A stretch of 64,000 nucleotides of DNA from G963662655 sp963665015 (GTDB taxonomy: Bacteria; Cloacimonadota; Cloacimonadia; Cloacimonadales; JAIOQZ01). Positions 16,549 to 26,333 of this stretch are shown in pieces; within the stretch, counting starts at the first letter, position 1; every line of letters begins with the position of its first letter. A program made the position numbers and the translations under genes. The DNA lies in assembly GCA_963665015.2 (NCBI GenBank), contig CAXXSY010000004.1:1984001-2048000 (forward strand), in the 5' to 3' direction. The notes beneath the pieces are model-generated. The model saw only the letters and a program-made list of their open reading frames with translations. It was not told the DNA's origin and did not search any database.

Positions 16549-17367
16549 GTGTCGGGTATGGGAAAGATCGACTATCACATCCACGGATCGTTCAGCTCGG
16601 ACAGCCGGATCGATACGGAAGAATTGATCAGGCTCGCGATCGAGCGCGGCTACCAAAGCATCGCCATCACCGAACATTTCGACTTCAAGCCGGCGGAGAT
16701 GGCGGCATTCGGCGTACCCGCGTACCTTAAATACCACCGGCACATGACGGGATTGCGCGAGAAATACGGCGAGATGATCGACATCGTCATCGGCGTCGAA
16801 GCCGGAGAATACAATCGCTACGGCGACATCGCGGACGCGGTGTTCAAGTACGCGCCGCCCGAGCTTATCATCGGCTCGATCCACTCCACCGGAGACGACA
16901 CCAATTTCTCCGTCCGGCTCAAGAACGCCCTCAATCGCGAAAACCTGATCGAGTACTACAGCGAGAACCTCGACATGGTCCAGCGCTGCGACATCGACAT
17001 CCTCGGGCACCTCGGCATCCACAAGCGCTACCTGAAGGAGCTTCCGGACGAATCGTTCTGCGAGGAGATCATCGACGAGATTTTTAAAACCCTCATCCGG
17101 CGCGGAATCATGCTCGAGGTGAACTACTCGCCGCTTCGACACGCCATGCAAAGCATCCTGCCGGAGCCGCGATTGCTGAAACGATTTCTGGAACTCGGCG
17201 GCGAGCGGATCACGATCGGCTCGGACAGCCACCGGCTCGAAGAGTTCGATCTTCATAACAATCAGGCAATTTCGATGTTGGATTCACTCGGTTTCAAGTA
17301 TATATTTTATTTGGAGAATAGCGATTCACTCTCGAAGCGGAGATGGGTCGGCAAATCCATATTGTGA
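16549..17367 (+). CDS. PHP-domain phosphatase, histidinol-phosphatase (HisJ/HisK) like
   Basis: Protein of about 270 residues with the PHP metal-dependent phosphoesterase fold: DYHIHGSFSSDS at the N-terminus (first HxH), AITEHFDF, IGVEAGEY, and the final GSDSHRLEEFD. This order matches the HisJ type that hydrolyses histidinol phosphate. No other his genes are nearby, so other phosphoesters remain possible. The start is uncertain: GTG at 16549 or ATG at 16558; neither has a strong Shine-Dalgarno. Confidence 0.75.
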   Translation: MSGMGKIDYHIHGSFSSDSRIDTEELIRLAIERGYQSIAITEHFDFKPAEMAAFGVPAYLKYHRHMTGLREKYGEMIDIVIGVEAGEYNRYGDIADAVFKYAPPELIIGSIHSTGDDTNFSVRLKNALNRENLIEYYSENLDMVQRCDIDILGHLGIHKRYLKELPDESFCEEIIDEIFKTLIRRGIMLEVNYSPLRHAMQSILPEPRLLKRFLELGGERITIGSDSHRLEEFDLHNNQAISMLDSLGFKYIFYLENSDSLSKRRWVGKSIL

Positions 17368-17407
17368 TTATATTTATATGTTTTTCAATCAGTTACGGCA
17401 CTCGAAC

Positions 17408-17453
17408 AAAGGCAGAAAAATTGGTTGACGGTTTTACCAGACTGCCTTTTTGT
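17408..17453 (+). terminator. Probable terminator after the PHP phosphatase gene
   Basis: Inverted repeat AAAGGCAG (17408-17415) and CTGCCTTT (17442-17449) followed by more T; the 26-base loop contains a further TGGT/ACCA pair. Confidence 0.55.
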
Positions 17454-17503
17454 TGCCCCGTAGCCCCATAAAACAAGATAACCTACGATAAAGGAAGGTC
17501 ATT

Positions 17504-20500
17504 ATGAAAAAATTCCGCAAGGAGACAATGGACGGAAACGCGTGCGCGACACACGTAGCATACGCGTTCAGTGATGTTGCCGCGATTTATCCTATCACAC
17601 CTTCTTCTGCGATGGGCGAATACGCCGACGCGTGGTCGGCAGTCGGACGCAAGAACATATTCGGTCAGGTCGTGGATGTCATCGAAATGCAGTCGGAAGG
17701 CGGCGCAGCGGGTGCGGTTCACGGATCGCTCTCGGCAGGCGCGCTGACGACCACATTCACCGCGTCACAGGGTCTGATGCTGATGCTCCCCAACATGCAC
17801 AAGATCGCCGGCGAGATGCTCCCGGCAGTCTTCCACGTATCCGCACGTTCCCTGGCATGCCAGTCGCTCTCGATCTTTGGCGACCACTCCGACGTGATGT
17901 CGGCTCGCAACACCGGCTGGGGCTTGATGGCGGCCAGTTCGCTTCAGGAAATCATGGATCTGGCGATCGTGTCCCACCTGGCGACGCTCAAATCGAAAAT
18001 CCCGTTCGTGAACTTCTTCGACGGATTCCGCAGCTCGAGCGAAGTCCAGAAAGTGGAAGTGATCGACTACGATACCATCCGCGAAATGGCAGAGATGCAG
18101 TACATCGAAGACTTCCGCAGCCGCGCGATGAATCCCGAGAACCCGAGACTCAAGGTCGGCGCGCAGAACCCCGATGTCTATTTCCAGGGACGCGAGACAG
18201 TCAACCCGTACTACCTCGCCACACCGGAAATCGTTCAGGAATACATGGACAAGGTATTCGAGGTCATCGGCCGTCGCTACAACCTGTTCGACTACGTCGG
18301 CGCGCCGGATGCGGATCGCGTGATCGTAGCCATGGGCAGCGGATGCGAGACCATCGAAGAGGCGATCAACTACCTCAACACGAAAGGCGAGAAGCTCGGA
18401 CTGATCAAAGTACGCCTCTATCGTCCGTTCGCAAGCGAAGCATTCCGCAAAGCGCTTCCGGCCACCGTGAAGAAGATCGCGGTGCTGGATCGCACCAAGG
18501 AACCGGGCGCCATCGGCGAGCCACTCTACCTCGACGTCGTCGCCGCACTCAAGGATCGTTGCGACACCACCATCATCGGCGGACGCTACGGCCTCTCCTC
18601 GAAGGAATTCACACCCTCGATGGTCAAGGCGGTTTACGACCACCTGAACGGCGCATGCACGCACGGATTCACCGTGGGTATCACCGACGATGTCACGAAC
18701 ACGTCGATCCCCGTCACCGAGCACATCAACACCATCCCGGCAGGCACCGTGAGCTGCAAGTTCTGGGGTCTCGGCTCGGACGGTACCGTCGGCGCTAACA
18801 AGAACAGCATCAAGATCATCGGCGACAACACCGACATGTACGCCCAGGGCTACTTCCAGTACGACTCGAAGAAATCCGGCGGCATCACCAGAAGCCACTT
18901 GCGCTTCGGAAAATCGCCGATTCAGTCGGAATACCTGGTGCAAAACGCCGACTTCATCGCCTGCCACAATCAGGCGTTCATCGGTCGTTACGACATCATC
19001 GAAGGGATCAAGGAAGGCGGCGTGTTCCTGCTCAACTCGAACTGGAGCAAGGAAGAAGCCTTTAACAATCTCACCAAAGACATGCAGAAAGCACTGATCG
19101 AGAAGAAGATCAAATTCTATAACATCGACGCGCTCGAAATCGCGACCGCGGTCGGACTCGGCGGACGCATCAACACCGTCATGCAGACCGCGTTCTTCCT
19201 CATCTCCGGTGTCCTGGAACGCCAGGAAGCCATCAAGATGATCAAGAAAGCGATCGAGAAATCGTTCTTCAAGAAGGGCGAGGAAATCGTGAAGATGAAC
19301 TGGGCGGCCGTCGATCGCACCGACGAAGCGCTGGTCGAGATTCCCGTTCCAGCAGCGCTTCCCGGCGAGGCGATGGAACCGCACAAGCTCATCCCGGACG
19401 ACGCCGACGACTTTACCAGAAACGTCATCGAGAAGATCATGCGCGAGAAGGGAGACGAAATCCCGGTCTCGCACATGCCGTTCGACGGTTTCGTTCCCAC
19501 CGGCACCACCGCGCTGGAAAAACGCGGTGTGGCTCCGCTCGTACCGCAGTGGATTCCCGAAAACTGTATCCAGTGCAACCAGTGCTCGTTTGTCTGCCCG
19601 CACGCGGCTATCCGCGCCAAGCTGATCGACAGGGGCAACCTCAACGACGCGCCGGCAAGCTTCAAGAGGCTCAAGGCGATGGGCAAAGACGGCGAAAAGT
19701 ACGACTACAAGGTTCAGGTCTATATCGAAGACTGCCAGAGCTGCTGGAACTGCGTCAACGTGTGTCCGAAGGAAGCGCTGGTCATGAAACCGATCGCGGA
19801 AGAACGCGAGCTGGGCGAGGTCGAGAACCAAAAATTCTTCACCAGCCTGCCGGAAGACGTGATGAGCGAAATGGTCAAGGAAGGCACCGTCAAAGGCAGC
19901 CAGTTCAAGCAACCGCTGCTCGAGTTCTCGGGCGCGTGCGCGGGCTGCGGCGAAACACCTTACGTCAAACTGATCACCCAGCTCTACGGCGACCGCATGA
20001 TCGTCGCCAACGCGACCGGCTGCTCCTCCATCTGGGGCGGCACGTTCCCAACCGTTCCGTACTGTAAGAACAAAGACGGCCACGGTCCCACCTGGGCAAA
20101 CTCGCTCTTCGAAGACAACGCCGAATACGGATTCGGTATGCGTCTGGCTGTCGATGCTAACCGCAAGCAACTTAAATCAAATGTCGAGAAGCTTGTTGCC
20201 GACATGAACAGCGACGAATTCAAGCAGTTCACTGCTGAAGCCGAGAAGGCCGGTGGTGAAATGCTTCAGAAGGTCGAGAAAATCCGCGAATTCGGCGCAT
20301 GCATGCAGTATGCGCTCGATCACTGGAGAGATACCGATCAGGCAGCCAAGGACAACGCCGCGAAGATCAAGGCATTCCTGCCGGTCATGCTCGAGAACTG
20401 CGTTGTCGAAGAACGCAAGGCCGTTCTGAAAAAGCTCGTGGAACTCCAGAGCTACTTCATCGAGAAGAGTGTATGGTGCTTCGGCGGTGACGGCTGGGCA

Positions 20501-21106
20501 TACGATATCGGCTATGGCGGTCTGGACCACGTCCTCGCATCCGGCAAGAACATCAACGTGCTCGTGCTGGACACCGAAGTCTATTCGAACACCGGTGGTC
20601 AGGCGTCCAAGGCGACCCCGCTGGGCTCCGTCGCCAAGTTCGCCGAATCGGGCAAGACGACGGTCAAGAAGGACCTCGGCATGATGATGATGAGCTACGG
20701 CTACATCTACGTCGCGTCCGTGGCGATGGGCTCGAACAAGAACCAGCTCGTCAAGGCGATCCAGGAAGCGGAAGCCTACGACGGTCCGTCCATCGTGATC
20801 GCGTACGCACCGTGTATCAACCACGGCATCAACATGCACGAGACGCAGCAGGAAGAGCAGAAAGCGGTCGATACCGGCTACTGGATTCTCTACCGCCACA
20901 ACCCGACGCTGAAGGCTGAAGGGAAGAACCCGTTCACCCTCGATTCGAAGGAACCGAAGATCGAAGTGAAGAGCTTCCTCGAAGGTGAAAAGCGCTATAC
21001 GACCCTCAAGCAGACTTTCCCCGACAAGGTGGAAGGCTACTGGGATCATGTCGATCAGTTCGTGAAAGAACGCTACCTGAAGTACAAAAAGATGTCGGAA
21101 GAATAG
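17504..21106 (+). CDS. nifJ: Pyruvate:ferredoxin (flavodoxin) oxidoreductase, single chain
   Basis: Protein of 1200 residues that oxidises pyruvate to acetyl-CoA and CO2 with reduction of ferredoxin; central to anaerobic energy metabolism and oxygen-sensitive. Domain order: TPP-binding pyrimidine part at the N-terminus (AAIYPITPSSAMGEYAD), gamma domain, EKR-like region, a two-cluster ferredoxin insert (CIQCNQCSFVCP and CQSCWNCVNVCP), and the TPP pyrophosphate domain (GDGWAYDIGYGG with NTGGQASKATP). All key Cys are present. AAGGAAGG precedes the ATG. It stands alone between two terminators. Confidence 0.97.
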   Translation: MKKFRKETMDGNACATHVAYAFSDVAAIYPITPSSAMGEYADAWSAVGRKNIFGQVVDVIEMQSEGGAAGAVHGSLSAGALTTTFTASQGLMLMLPNMHKIAGEMLPAVFHVSARSLACQSLSIFGDHSDVMSARNTGWGLMAASSLQEIMDLAIVSHLATLKSKIPFVNFFDGFRSSSEVQKVEVIDYDTIREMAEMQYIEDFRSRAMNPENPRLKVGAQNPDVYFQGRETVNPYYLATPEIVQEYMDKVFEVIGRRYNLFDYVGAPDADRVIVAMGSGCETIEEAINYLNTKGEKLGLIKVRLYRPFASEAFRKALPATVKKIAVLDRTKEPGAIGEPLYLDVVAALKDRCDTTIIGGRYGLSSKEFTPSMVKAVYDHLNGACTHGFTVGITDDVTNTSIPVTEHINTIPAGTVSCKFWGLGSDGTVGANKNSIKIIGDNTDMYAQGYFQYDSKKSGGITRSHLRFGKSPIQSEYLVQNADFIACHNQAFIGRYDIIEGIKEGGVFLLNSNWSKEEAFNNLTKDMQKALIEKKIKFYNIDALEIATAVGLGGRINTVMQTAFFLISGVLERQEAIKMIKKAIEKSFFKKGEEIVKMNWAAVDRTDEALVEIPVPAALPGEAMEPHKLIPDDADDFTRNVIEKIMREKGDEIPVSHMPFDGFVPTGTTALEKRGVAPLVPQWIPENCIQCNQCSFVCPHAAIRAKLIDRGNLNDAPASFKRLKAMGKDGEKYDYKVQVYIEDCQSCWNCVNVCPKEALVMKPIAEERELGEVENQKFFTSLPEDVMSEMVKEGTVKGSQFKQPLLEFSGACAGCGETPYVKLITQLYGDRMIVANATGCSSIWGGTFPTVPYCKNKDGHGPTWANSLFEDNAEYGFGMRLAVDANRKQLKSNVEKLVADMNSDEFKQFTAEAEKAGGEMLQKVEKIREFGACMQYALDHWRDTDQAAKDNAAKIKAFLPVMLENCVVEERKAVLKKLVELQSYFIEKSVWCFGGDGWAYDIGYGGLDHVLASGKNINVLVLDTEVYSNTGGQASKATPLGSVAKFAESGKTTVKKDLGMMMMSYGYIYVASVAMGSNKNQLVKAIQEAEAYDGPSIVIAYAPCINHGINMHETQQEEQKAVDTGYWILYRHNPTLKAEGKNPFTLDSKEPKIEVKSFLEGEKRYTTLKQTFPDKVEGYWDHVDQFVKERYLKYKKMSEE

Positions 21107-21127
21107 ACGATAACGATTCAAATACAC

Positions 21128-21155
21128 GGGCGATCGGAAACGGTCGCCCTTTTTC
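21128..21155 (+). terminator. Terminator after nifJ
   Basis: Nine-pair stem starting GGGCGA with a GAAA tetraloop and TCGCCC, then TTTTT, 21 bp past the stop. Confidence 0.9.
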
Positions 21156-21177
21156 GTACCAGGAGACACGTCCACCA

Positions 21178-21330
21178 TCTGTAGCGCTCGACCTCCTGTG
21201 ATTTTCAGACGGAGTCTGACAAATCGAATCCCCCATAAGCGAGCCTCTTCCGGGCAGGGAAACCCGAAATCGACATTCGGAAGAACATCCGGTACATTCA
21301 GAAGTTAATTTCAATCGTAGCGCTCAACCT
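21178..21330. repeat. Intergenic repeats: mini-palindrome copy and ACATTC repeat copy C
   Basis: GTAGCGCTCGACCTCC is followed by a TGTGATTTTCAGAC...GTCTGA mini-palindrome ending in TCGAATCCCCC (about 21199-21233). An ACATTC(R)GAAG double repeat follows at 21273-21304. The region lies directly after the 3' end of the sensor-kinase gene, whose stop is at 21347. Confidence 0.65.
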
Positions 21331-21346
21331 TCTGCGTATTAGTCAG

Positions 21347-24300
21347 CTACGACGACGCGTCGGATGGATCCTGTTTCGACTTGAAGACGACCATATCGGT
21401 GTGCTGAGCGTATTTTTCGTAGATGAATTCGGTGCTCGATCGGTACTTCGATAGGATATCGGACATCTTGTCGATCGATTCGGTGATCCTTTTCTGGTAT
21501 CGTTCCTGCTTGCCGTTCGGCTCAGCGATCGAGAAGTACAGCATCTCGATGTTGCCTTGCAACACGGTCAGCGGTTGATTCAATTCGTGGTTCGCAGTCA
21601 CCGCCATCGCAAGCGCGGAATTCTTCTTCTCCATGTCTTGCAGGAGGTCTTCGTTCTTCTTCTGCTGATCGATGTCTGCAATGATGAACAGCATCGAACG
21701 GACATCGCCTGACGGGTCGTGGAGCGTCGAGGCGGAGACATTCGCCCAGAAATATTCATCCTGCGAGTTTTTCATCCTGATCTGTTTCTGGAAGGATGGG
21801 ATATTGTCTTTGCTCAGGTGATTTGCCAGATCAAGAACAGAATAGATATCATCTTCGTGAATACGATCGAAAATCGTCCTGTCCTTGCCAGGTATCATGC
21901 CGAGCATATCAGTCCACTTGTCATTGGTGTAGGTGTATTCACCTTCCTTGTCCGTTATCACGATTCCCACCATCGCGTTCTCGAAAATCGCGTTCAGGCG
22001 TTCGGTCTTCAGGCGCAATTCGAGCGTACGCTCGTTGACCATGATGGCGAGGCGTTTTTTCTGTCTCGTGATGAGAGCGACACGGACATGGTAGATGGAG
22101 TAGAGGATGCTTCCACCGACGATGGTCAGCAGACTGAAGAACCACCAGGTGCTCCAGAAGGGTCTGTCGATACTGAAGCGAACGGACTTCCCCTCTTCGT
22201 TCCAGACGCCGTCGTTGTTCGATCCCTTCACCGTGAAAAGGTAGTCCCCGGGTGCAAGATTCGTGTATCGCGCGGTTCGGTGCTGCGCATCGGAATAGCA
22301 CCAGTCCCTGTCGAACGGATCCAGCTTGAAGGCGTACTGGTTTCGGTCCGGGTCCGTGAAATCGAGCGCGCTGAACTCGAAGGTGACATTGTTCTGGTTG
22401 TGGTCGAATTCATGGGCGAGATCATTCTCGACAGAGACCTCCATATCCTGTACCTTGAATCGCGTGATCACGATCTCCGGGATGTTCTCGTTGGTATAGA
22501 GGCGATCCGGGTGAAAAGCGTTCAAGCCGTTGTTTCCGCCAAAAAACATCTCGCCGGACGGCGACTGGAAAAACGCCCCCTGGTTGAACTCCATGCTCTG
22601 GAGTCCGACCGTCTGATCGAAATGGATGCACTTGCTCGAATCCATGTTGTAGCAGAACATGCCTTTGGTGGTGCTCAGCCACAGATTGCGCTGCGAATCC
22701 TCCAGAATGCCGTAGATCACGTCTGCCCCGCTATCGAAGGAAACTTCGTGATGCGTAAACATTCTCGATTCCCGATCGAAGTTGCACAGGCCTCCACCGT
22801 GCGTGCCGATCCACAACACGCCCTGCTTGTCGAAATGCAAATCCCAGATGAAATCGTTGCTCAGGCTGTGGGGAACCGACGTATCCGACGAATACACGAC
22901 CACCTCTTCCGTTTCGAGGTCCAGGCAATACAGACCACGTTCCGTTCCCAGCCAGAGCTTCTCCTTCTCGTCCTGCACTATGTCGTGAATCGCGACATTC
23001 GACAGGTTGACCGATTCATCGTTGCGAGCAATGTATTGAATGAAATCATCGGTTTTCTCGCGGTAGTGAAACAGGCCGTTTCGTTCCGTTCCGATCCAGA
23101 TCGTCCCGTTTCTGTCTTCGTACATCGAGCGGCATACCGCTGCAAAGAAACCCGAGGTTCGAGAGTAGTAGTATTTGAACGTTTCCCGGTCACGATCCAT
23201 TATGCCTACACCGGAGAACCAGTATCCGATCCAAAGCCTTTTTTTCGAATCTTCCAGCAGGGAAACGATAGTATTTGACTTCAGCCCGGATTGTCCGCCC
23301 TTTTTCCAGGTGGCAAATTTACCGGTCGAACGGTCAAAGCGGTTCAGACCTCCCCCATCCGTTCCGATCCAAAGCATATCATCGTCGTCTTCGAGAATTG
23401 AATACACGCTGTTACTGCTCAGCGCGTTATCTTCGCCCAGGATTTTTCGGATATGCGTGAATTTGCTTTTACCCGGGCTGAATCGATTCACCCCGTTACC
23501 GATCGTTCCAACCCAGAGCAGACCGTTGCGGTCCTGATAAAGGTTCTTGCCGATGTCCCCGCTCAAGCTCTGCGGGATCGAGGGATTGTGGCGGAAGAAA
23601 TCGAACCGATCCGCCTCGGGATTGTATTTGCCGAGTCCCGCACCCCAGGTTGATATCCACATTGTTCCCGCTGCGTCGATAACGATTTCCTGTAAATTCG
23701 AAGTCGTCTCGCCGAGTTGGGTTGGGAATCCGGCATATTGCTTGAAGCGATCCTGCGAAGGGTTATATCGTAGCAATCCATCGTTCCATGTTCCGATCCA
23801 GATGTTCTCATCCCGGTCTTTTACAGCCGACATGTAGATCGGCGCTTCCAGATCGAGCGGATTGCTCAGGTCCTGAAATGAATTGGTGCGGACATTGTAT
23901 CTGAAGATGTCGGTGACGTTTTCGCCAAGGTGGACCTCATTCTGATTGAAATACCATTCAATGTCGTCGCCCTCGAAGTAAACCGACTTGATCTCGTGTT
24001 TCCACTGCGGACGGAATCTGCTTTGATAATCTCCGAACGTCATCGAATCCGGATTGCAGTATACGACATTGTACCCGTTTCCCTGGACGACAAACTCGCG
24101 ATGTCCCGGAATGGTATCGATGCGGCTGATCATCTCCCGGGCCTTGGGATCACCGCTGATCGTCTCGATTGGGATAAACCGGTCGTTCTCACGATCCAGA
24201 TAATTGAGCCCCCCTTCTGTTCCAATCCAGAAGCGTCCGTTGCAGTCTTCATACATGAAGGTGACACAATTGTCGGAAAGGGAATTGGGATCGTCGGGTA

Positions 24301-24607
24301 TGTTCTTGTAAATCTTCATCTCATACCCATCGTAGCGATTCAAGCCATCTCTCGTGCCCAGCCAAATATATCCGAAGCGATCCTGATAGATCACGTGCAC
24401 CGAGTTCTGCGACAACCCATCCTCGACCGTCAGATGCGCAAACTTGATCTCGTTCTGGAAATCGTAGGCAATCAAGGGTGAGAAAAGAGCCATAATAAGG
24501 AATATGCGCAATATCGCAATCAACGATTGTTTCCACTGCCGGAATGTTTGGTCATTCAACGGCGCTATACATGTATCATTAGCTTGTTGACTCAGTCTGC
24601 CTGACAA
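21347..24607 (-). CDS. Reg_prop/Y_Y_Y sensor with PAS and HisKA but no ATPase domain
   Basis: Protein of 1086 residues. TTG start preceded by AAGGAG with 7-base spacing. A signal anchor lies around residues 30-47. Then come many Reg_prop beta-propeller repeats (pattern W-I-G-T...G-L-N-R), a Y_Y_Y domain (DRDWCYSDAQHRTARYTNL), a transmembrane helix (WWFFSLLTIVGGSILYSIY), a PAS domain (NAIFENAMVGIVITDKEG) and a dimerisation/H-box helix with His1007 in TANHELNQPL. Only 79 residues follow, with no N, G1 or G2 box, so no HATPase domain. It may act as a phosphotransfer or dimer partner of another kinase, or be a truncated gene next to the repeats. Sugar-related signals are usual for this family. 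Confidence 0.8.
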   Translation of the reverse strand: MSGRLSQQANDTCIAPLNDQTFRQWKQSLIAILRIFLIMALFSPLIAYDFQNEIKFAHLTVEDGLSQNSVHVIYQDRFGYIWLGTRDGLNRYDGYEMKIYKNIPDDPNSLSDNCVTFMYEDCNGRFWIGTEGGLNYLDRENDRFIPIETISGDPKAREMISRIDTIPGHREFVVQGNGYNVVYCNPDSMTFGDYQSRFRPQWKHEIKSVYFEGDDIEWYFNQNEVHLGENVTDIFRYNVRTNSFQDLSNPLDLEAPIYMSAVKDRDENIWIGTWNDGLLRYNPSQDRFKQYAGFPTQLGETTSNLQEIVIDAAGTMWISTWGAGLGKYNPEADRFDFFRHNPSIPQSLSGDIGKNLYQDRNGLLWVGTIGNGVNRFSPGKSKFTHIRKILGEDNALSSNSVYSILEDDDDMLWIGTDGGGLNRFDRSTGKFATWKKGGQSGLKSNTIVSLLEDSKKRLWIGYWFSGVGIMDRDRETFKYYYSRTSGFFAAVCRSMYEDRNGTIWIGTERNGLFHYREKTDDFIQYIARNDESVNLSNVAIHDIVQDEKEKLWLGTERGLYCLDLETEEVVVYSSDTSVPHSLSNDFIWDLHFDKQGVLWIGTHGGGLCNFDRESRMFTHHEVSFDSGADVIYGILEDSQRNLWLSTTKGMFCYNMDSSKCIHFDQTVGLQSMEFNQGAFFQSPSGEMFFGGNNGLNAFHPDRLYTNENIPEIVITRFKVQDMEVSVENDLAHEFDHNQNNVTFEFSALDFTDPDRNQYAFKLDPFDRDWCYSDAQHRTARYTNLAPGDYLFTVKGSNNDGVWNEEGKSVRFSIDRPFWSTWWFFSLLTIVGGSILYSIYHVRVALITRQKKRLAIMVNERTLELRLKTERLNAIFENAMVGIVITDKEGEYTYTNDKWTDMLGMIPGKDRTIFDRIHEDDIYSVLDLANHLSKDNIPSFQKQIRMKNSQDEYFWANVSASTLHDPSGDVRSMLFIIADIDQQKKNEDLLQDMEKKNSALAMAVTANHELNQPLTVLQGNIEMLYFSIAEPNGKQERYQKRITESIDKMSDILSKYRSSTEFIYEKYAQHTDMVVFKSKQDPSDASS

Positions 24608-24703
24608 AGCCTTTCTCCTTTAATTCACAAGATATTACACCCCATTTTACATTAACGAATTGTACAATTCCTGTCCAGTACAAAATCGTATTTTCTGAAC
24701 GGG

Positions 24704-26245
24704 CTATCCGTTATCGGGAAAACGCCACACACCATCGGTCTTGATGAAATTCCCGTTGGAGAGGATGTTGCAATCGGCGTCGGTGATCACGTAGTCCTTG
24801 GGACCGTGGAAAAAGCAGTTGCAGGTGGACATGTCCTCGATCGACTGGGCGGTGTAGATGAGCAAGCCTTTCTCCGCGTTGTACGGACTGGGCAGGCAAC
24901 ACACGATTCGGAGGTTTTCGCCTATGTAGGTTCTGTCGGCGACGAGTCGATCCGGCAGCATCGTAAAAAGGAGCTTGTCGGTGAATCGATCCAGGCACCG
25001 GTTACCCGGGCCGAAGGCGGTCAGGTTATGACCCGAAAGGTCCTTCCCCATCGCCTCGGTATCCGTCATCGCCTCTCCGCCGAGCCGTTCGAGAAGGAAT
25101 TCGACCACCGGAAGGATGTTCTCCTCCACGCCCGGTGTCACGGCAGGGTCCGGATAGATGAAAAGCATGTCCTCCAGAATCTGATTGATCGGCCCCACCG
25201 ACGGACAGTCGGTGAATCGTGCCAAAAATTCTTCAGGCGATTCGGCGAGGTCTTGCAGCGCTTTGACAAACTTTGAGAAATACGCATCGAAGGTGATTCC
25301 CGAGCGCTCGTACTCCTCGCAACGCTCGTTCAGAAACCGAATGTACAGGAATCCCTTTCTCTCTTCGCTCTCGAACGCGTCGTCAATACTATAATCGTCA
25401 ACAAGCCGACTCAGGATCCGGATCACGGCTATCCTTACGAAGTGCTCGATCACGATGACCCACCAATGATTGTAACCCGCGAACATCCGCTTGAGAACCT
25501 GCTTGGTGCAGAGCGCGTCGGTCGCCTGGATTTCGTCGAATCTCTCCATCACAAGCGGGTTGATATAGCTGTGGCTGAATTCGTGGACCAGCGTGATGAT
25601 CTCGATCGACCCCATGATGCAATAATTGTGCTGTTTACCATCGCCATCCACCACGCAGGGACCGTACCCACCCATCGCAATCAGCGGCGAGACGATAAGC
25701 GTGAAATCGCCCGATCGATAGCCGTACCAGTCCGTAATCGTCTCAACAACGTTCAAACCCTCCAACTTCCTTTCGGCAAGGTCAAGTCGCTTACGATAGA
25801 ATGGCATCTGCGAGCGATAGAACTCCGCAAACCGGCTTCGCTCCACGAAATCATTCATCCGGTCAATCCACGTCACGAATTCTTCCGCGCTGCCAATGTG
25901 TTGCAGCCTCGCCTCCTGACTCACCGCGATGAACTTCTCGTATCGATACGCTTTGTTCTCGAGCGGTACACCGTCGTACAGTAACATGAAGTGAACCGGC
26001 GCGTCGTGGTCGAAATCCCTTTTCTCCAGCTCCTTCATCATCCCGACAACTGAATGCCCGGCGAATTTTCCGAACCACTCATCGACCGCTACGCTGTATC
26101 CGCAAGAATCGCTTTGCACCATCTTGCTGTCGGCGAGTCTCTGCACGATGGCGAGCAGTTCGATGCGAGGATCGATGGTGATCGTCATGCCGTTGTAATC
26201 CGTAACCATAGGTTCGATTCTGTTTGTCGATTGGGGCTGTTTCAT
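24704..26245 (-). CDS. DUF4932-like protein with HExxH zinc-peptidase motif
   Basis: Protein of 513 residues. I choose the ATG at 26245 because AGGAG lies 9 bases upstream; the frame extends 23 codons further without a ribosome site. The N-terminal IDPRIELLAIVQRLAD matches what I recall of DUF4932. The zinc motif is HEFSHSY (His221, Glu222, His225), the gluzincin-type HExxH. No signal peptide, so it looks cytosolic. Neither activity nor substrate is known. The gene has an apparent promoter that an IS element almost abuts (see 26334-27776). Confidence 0.72.
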   Translation of the reverse strand: MKQPQSTNRIEPMVTDYNGMTITIDPRIELLAIVQRLADSKMVQSDSCGYSVAVDEWFGKFAGHSVVGMMKELEKRDFDHDAPVHFMLLYDGVPLENKAYRYEKFIAVSQEARLQHIGSAEEFVTWIDRMNDFVERSRFAEFYRSQMPFYRKRLDLAERKLEGLNVVETITDWYGYRSGDFTLIVSPLIAMGGYGPCVVDGDGKQHNYCIMGSIEIITLVHEFSHSYINPLVMERFDEIQATDALCTKQVLKRMFAGYNHWWVIVIEHFVRIAVIRILSRLVDDYSIDDAFESEERKGFLYIRFLNERCEEYERSGITFDAYFSKFVKALQDLAESPEEFLARFTDCPSVGPINQILEDMLFIYPDPAVTPGVEENILPVVEFLLERLGGEAMTDTEAMGKDLSGHNLTAFGPGNRCLDRFTDKLLFTMLPDRLVADRTYIGENLRIVCCLPSPYNAEKGLLIYTAQSIEDMSTCNCFFHGPKDYVITDADCNILSNGNFIKTDGVWRFPDNG

Positions 26246-26285
26246 AGGTACACTCCTGACAAAAAGCGATTTTCCGTAAGATTGA

Positions 26286-26314
26286 ATTCTTGTCATGAAT
26301 TGGTGGCTTGTCAA
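26286..26314 (-). promoter_or_regulatory. Candidate promoter of the DUF4932-like gene
   Basis: Minus strand TTGACA (26314-26309), 17-base spacer, AAGAAT, about 40 bp upstream of the ATG at 26245. The IS target-site duplicate begins 4 bp upstream of the -35 box. Confidence 0.45.
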
Positions 26315-26317
26315 GGA

Positions 26318-26333
26318 TTACTAATATCCTGAA
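26318..26333. repeat. 16-bp target-site duplication, left copy
   Basis: TTACTAATATCCTGAA directly before the left inverted repeat of the IS. The identical 16 bp follow the right end at 27777-27792. Confidence 0.85.

Noticed and set aside
17765..20170. Long minus-strand open frame of 801 codons
   Set aside because: Shadow of nifJ, which is a full-length recognised protein on the plus strand; the antisense translation is low-complexity and matches no family. Similar antisense frames across gcvPB, the radical SAM gene and the beta-helix gene were dropped for the same reason.
21347..21600. Frameshift hiding an ATPase domain of the sensor kinase
   Set aside because: No alternative minus-strand frame downstream of the stop encodes N-box or G-box sequences before the nifJ terminator and gene end; the stretch is repeat DNA.
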